A DNA stretch of 8,809 nucleotides from Ignavibacteria bacterium (lineage in GTDB: Bacteria > Bacteroidota > Ignavibacteria > Kapaibacteriales > UBA4661): assembly GCA_013298375.1 (NCBI GenBank), contig JAAFHM010000122.1, positions 1 to 8,809 of the forward strand. The letters are read 5' to 3'. A program made the translations under genes and the position numbers. The notes beneath the pieces were generated by a model. It did not search any database. It saw only the letters and a program-made list of their open reading frames with translations, and was not told the origin of the DNA. Below are positions 7,366-8,809 of this stretch, one piece after another; position 1 is the first letter of the stretch; the number at the start of each line of letters is the position of its first letter.

Positions 7366-7422
7366 AAGATTGGGAATGTGGTCAGTGCAAAAAATCGGTC
7401 TTTTGAGGTAAAAGAAAGACGG

Positions 7423-7430
7423 CAAATTTA
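7423..7430 (-). promoter_or_regulatory. Promoter -7 element of the fusion-enzyme gene
   Basis: Read on the minus strand, TAAATTTG matches the Bacteroidota -7 consensus TAnnTTTG exactly and lies 57 bp upstream of the ATG at 7365, leaving a leader of roughly 50 nt. No good -33 TTTG is at the usual 17-23 nt spacing; the nearest (7459-7462) is 28 nt away, so the assignment rests on the -7 box and its position. Confidence 0.5.
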
Positions 7431-7505
7431 CGATAAAATCGGGAAATATGCGTGATGGCAAAAATAATGCCCCTTATTTCTGCTTCGCGGCGCACCATCA
7501 CTGCC

Positions 7506-7527
7506 TTTAACACTTCTTTAACACTTC
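7506..7527 (+). repeat. Perfect tandem 11-bp repeat beside the peptidase promoter
   Basis: TTTAACACTTC occurs twice with no gap (7506-7516 and 7517-7527) and ends one base before the putative -33 TTTG at 7529. The 11-bp period is about one helical turn, so both copies would present the same face to a DNA-binding protein. An operator or activator site is an inference from position; no known regulator motif is recognised. Confidence 0.6.
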
Positions 7528-7528
7528 G

Positions 7529-7562
7529 TTTGCCCAAAGTCTTCCATTTTTCCGTAACTTTG
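7529..7562 (+). promoter_or_regulatory. Bacteroidota-type promoter of the S41 peptidase gene
   Basis: TTTG at 7529-7532 and TAACTTTG at 7555-7562 are separated by 22 nt. This fits the Bacteroidota consensus TTTG, spacer of 17-23, TAnnTTTG. It lies 92 bp upstream of the ATG at 7655, so the leader would be about 85-90 nt. The surrounding sequence has no competing gene on this strand. Confidence 0.65.
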
Positions 7563-7654
7563 TGTCGTTCTGTTTCGTCTAAATTCTTGGCGCACGAGCG
7601 CTTCGTTTCTTCGCAATATTGTCGGCAATTTCACCCTTATTTTTATCCAACTCT

Positions 7655-8809
7655 ATGAATAAAAAACTTTGGCTTACCGCCGCCGCATTTCTGATTTTAG
7701 GCATTGCCGGAGGCGTATTTTTGCAACCCGTCACCTCGCAAGACGAGTGGTCGGCACAAGCGGGCAAATTGAATAACCTGCTGTTTTACATCTCGAAATA
7801 CCACGTCGATAGCAACAGCGCAGCAAAAGTCGGCGAAAGCGCTATCAAAGGCGCATTAGATCAGCTTAACGACCCGTATGCCGACTACCTTCCGGCAAAA
7901 CAAAAAGAGAATTTTGACGAGTCGTTTCGCGGGAATTATTTCGGTATTGGTATTCGCTTTGGTATCCTGAAAGATACTCTCACGGTCATTACGCCTATTT
8001 TCGACGGACCAAGCGAAAAAGTTGGGCTGCTTTGCGGTGATAAAATTGTGAAAATCAACGGTGAAAATGCTATTGGCATCAAACAAGACAGTGTACCGCG
8101 CAAACTCAAAGGTCCGCTTGGCACGAAAGTAACTGTGACGGTCAAGCGTACTGGCACCGACAATCTTTTGGATGTAGAAATCACTCGCAGTCAAATTAAT
8201 ACACCGGCGCTTGTTGCTTGCTACATGATTGATAAAGAAACTGGATACATTTTTATTGATCGTTTTGCGGCAACAACAACCCAAGATGTAGTCGAAGGCG
8301 TAAAAAGCCTCAAAAAGCAAGGAATGAAGCGTCTTGTGTTGGATTTGCGGAACAATCCGGGCGGCTATCTCGACCAAGCATGGCGCTTGGCAGATGAATT
8401 TATCAAAGGTGGCAGCACCCTTGTTTACACCAAAGACCGCACCAATCAAATCCGTGAGTCGTACCCTTCCACCGAGGGCGGAAATTTAGAAGATTTGCCA
8501 CTGGTGGTCTTGGTTAATGGCGGCTCTGCGTCGGCAAGTGAGATTGTTTCCGGTGCAATTCAAGACCTTGATCGGGGCATTGTTGTTGGTGAAACAACAT
8601 TCGGTAAGGGTTTGGTACAACAGTTTTTCCCGCTCAATGACGGTTCATCGGTAAAATTCACAACGGCAAAATATTATACTCCCTCGGGGCGCTTGATTCA
8701 ACGCGCTTTCAAAGACAAAAAATCCTATTATGCGCAAGATGGTCGGGTTGACCTTCAAGAAGGTGCAAATTTCGAGCATAGCCGCGAAATATCAGATTCA
8801 AGCCGTCCT
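7655..8809 (+). CDS. S41 family C-terminal processing peptidase with PDZ domain (CtpA/Prc type), 3' end cut by window
   Basis: An open frame of 385 codons with no stop before the window edge. An N-terminal hydrophobic segment (residues 5-24, LWLTAAAFLILGIAGGVFLQ) is a signal peptide or membrane anchor that places the enzyme in the periplasm. A short helical region contains LNDPYADYLPA (71-81). The PDZ domain spans about 95-180 (YFGIGIRFG, GPSEKVGLLCGDKIVKING), and the protease core follows: LVLDLRNNPGGYLD (227-240), NGGSASASEIVSGA (288-301) and GETTFGKGLVQ (312-322). By the 25-residue spacing seen in E. coli Prc and B. subtilis CtpB, the Ser-Lys pair is Ser293 and Lys318, with Gln322 four residues on; all are present. 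Family members trim or degrade envelope proteins at C-termini. The start has no Shine-Dalgarno but sits at the right distance from a good promoter. The gene diverges from the fusion-enzyme gene. Confidence 0.93.
   Translation, partial: MNKKLWLTAAAFLILGIAGGVFLQPVTSQDEWSAQAGKLNNLLFYISKYHVDSNSAAKVGESAIKGALDQLNDPYADYLPAKQKENFDESFRGNYFGIGIRFGILKDTLTVITPIFDGPSEKVGLLCGDKIVKINGENAIGIKQDSVPRKLKGPLGTKVTVTVKRTGTDNLLDVEITRSQINTPALVACYMIDKETGYIFIDRFAATTTQDVVEGVKSLKKQGMKRLVLDLRNNPGGYLDQAWRLADEFIKGGSTLVYTKDRTNQIRESYPSTEGGNLEDLPLVVLVNGGSASASEIVSGAIQDLDRGIVVGETTFGKGLVQQFFPLNDGSSVKFTTAKYYTPSGRLIQRAFKDKKSYYAQDGRVDLQEGANFEHSREISDSSRP

Noticed and set aside
7366..7416. A SAM riboswitch or other methionine-linked leader before the fusion gene
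   Set aside because: The leader is about 50 nt and shows no multi-stem structure or conserved riboswitch core.
7452..7658. A small + strand open frame in the divergent control region
   Set aside because: It spans the promoter and leader of the peptidase gene and overlaps its start codon; no ribosome binding site and no protein-like pattern.
7856..8449. A 197-codon - strand open frame
   Set aside because: It is antisense to the S41 peptidase core, including its conserved NNPGG segment; no recognisable domain.

Overview
The window carries seven protein-coding genes of ordinary bacterial type: four housekeeping or metabolic enzymes, one YrdC-fold protein of the YciO branch, and two envelope proteins cut by the window edges. 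No tRNA, rRNA, CRISPR array, insertion sequence or prophage gene was seen. The organism is probably a member of the Bacteroidota/Chlorobiota (FCB) group. The reasons are two good matches to the TAnnTTTG -7 promoter element, a general lack of Shine-Dalgarno sequences, and an envelope protein joining an OmpA-like domain of the GHASSEG type to a FecR domain. Base composition looks balanced. Genus-level placement is not possible from this sequence alone.

Layout. On the + strand, positions 1-3055 hold the 3' part of an OmpA-like/FecR/beta-sandwich protein with two C-terminal membrane segments, then a YciO-type YrdC-fold protein, then a monofunctional proline dehydrogenase; the gaps between them are 66 and 68 bp. 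This group meets a leftward group head-on at 3056-3177, where overlapping inverted repeats probably form a two-way terminator. On the - strand, read from 7365 down to 3178, lie a fused homocysteine S-methyltransferase-like/methylenetetrahydrofolate reductase, alanine racemase (alr) and mannose-1-phosphate guanylyltransferase (manC). The last two are 6 bp apart. A 289-bp divergent control region (7366-7654) separates the fusion gene from a rightward S41 C-terminal processing peptidase with a PDZ domain, which runs off the right edge.

Function. The leftward group mixes one-carbon/methionine metabolism with precursor supply for the envelope (D-alanine for peptidoglycan, GDP-mannose for glycans). 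The two edge genes act in the envelope: one probably binds peptidoglycan, the other cleaves proteins in the periplasm.

Most notable point. No obvious new multi-gene system is present. However, the N-terminal homocysteine-methyltransferase domain of the fusion enzyme has lost all three cysteines that bind the catalytic zinc in this family, and also the conserved Glu of the ET motif, while the fold-defining segments and the C-terminal reductase look intact. This is either an inactive domain kept for structure or regulation, or one with changed chemistry. Secondary points are a perfect tandem 11-bp repeat next to the peptidase promoter, competing hairpins at the convergent terminator, and the unusual architecture of the OmpA/FecR protein.
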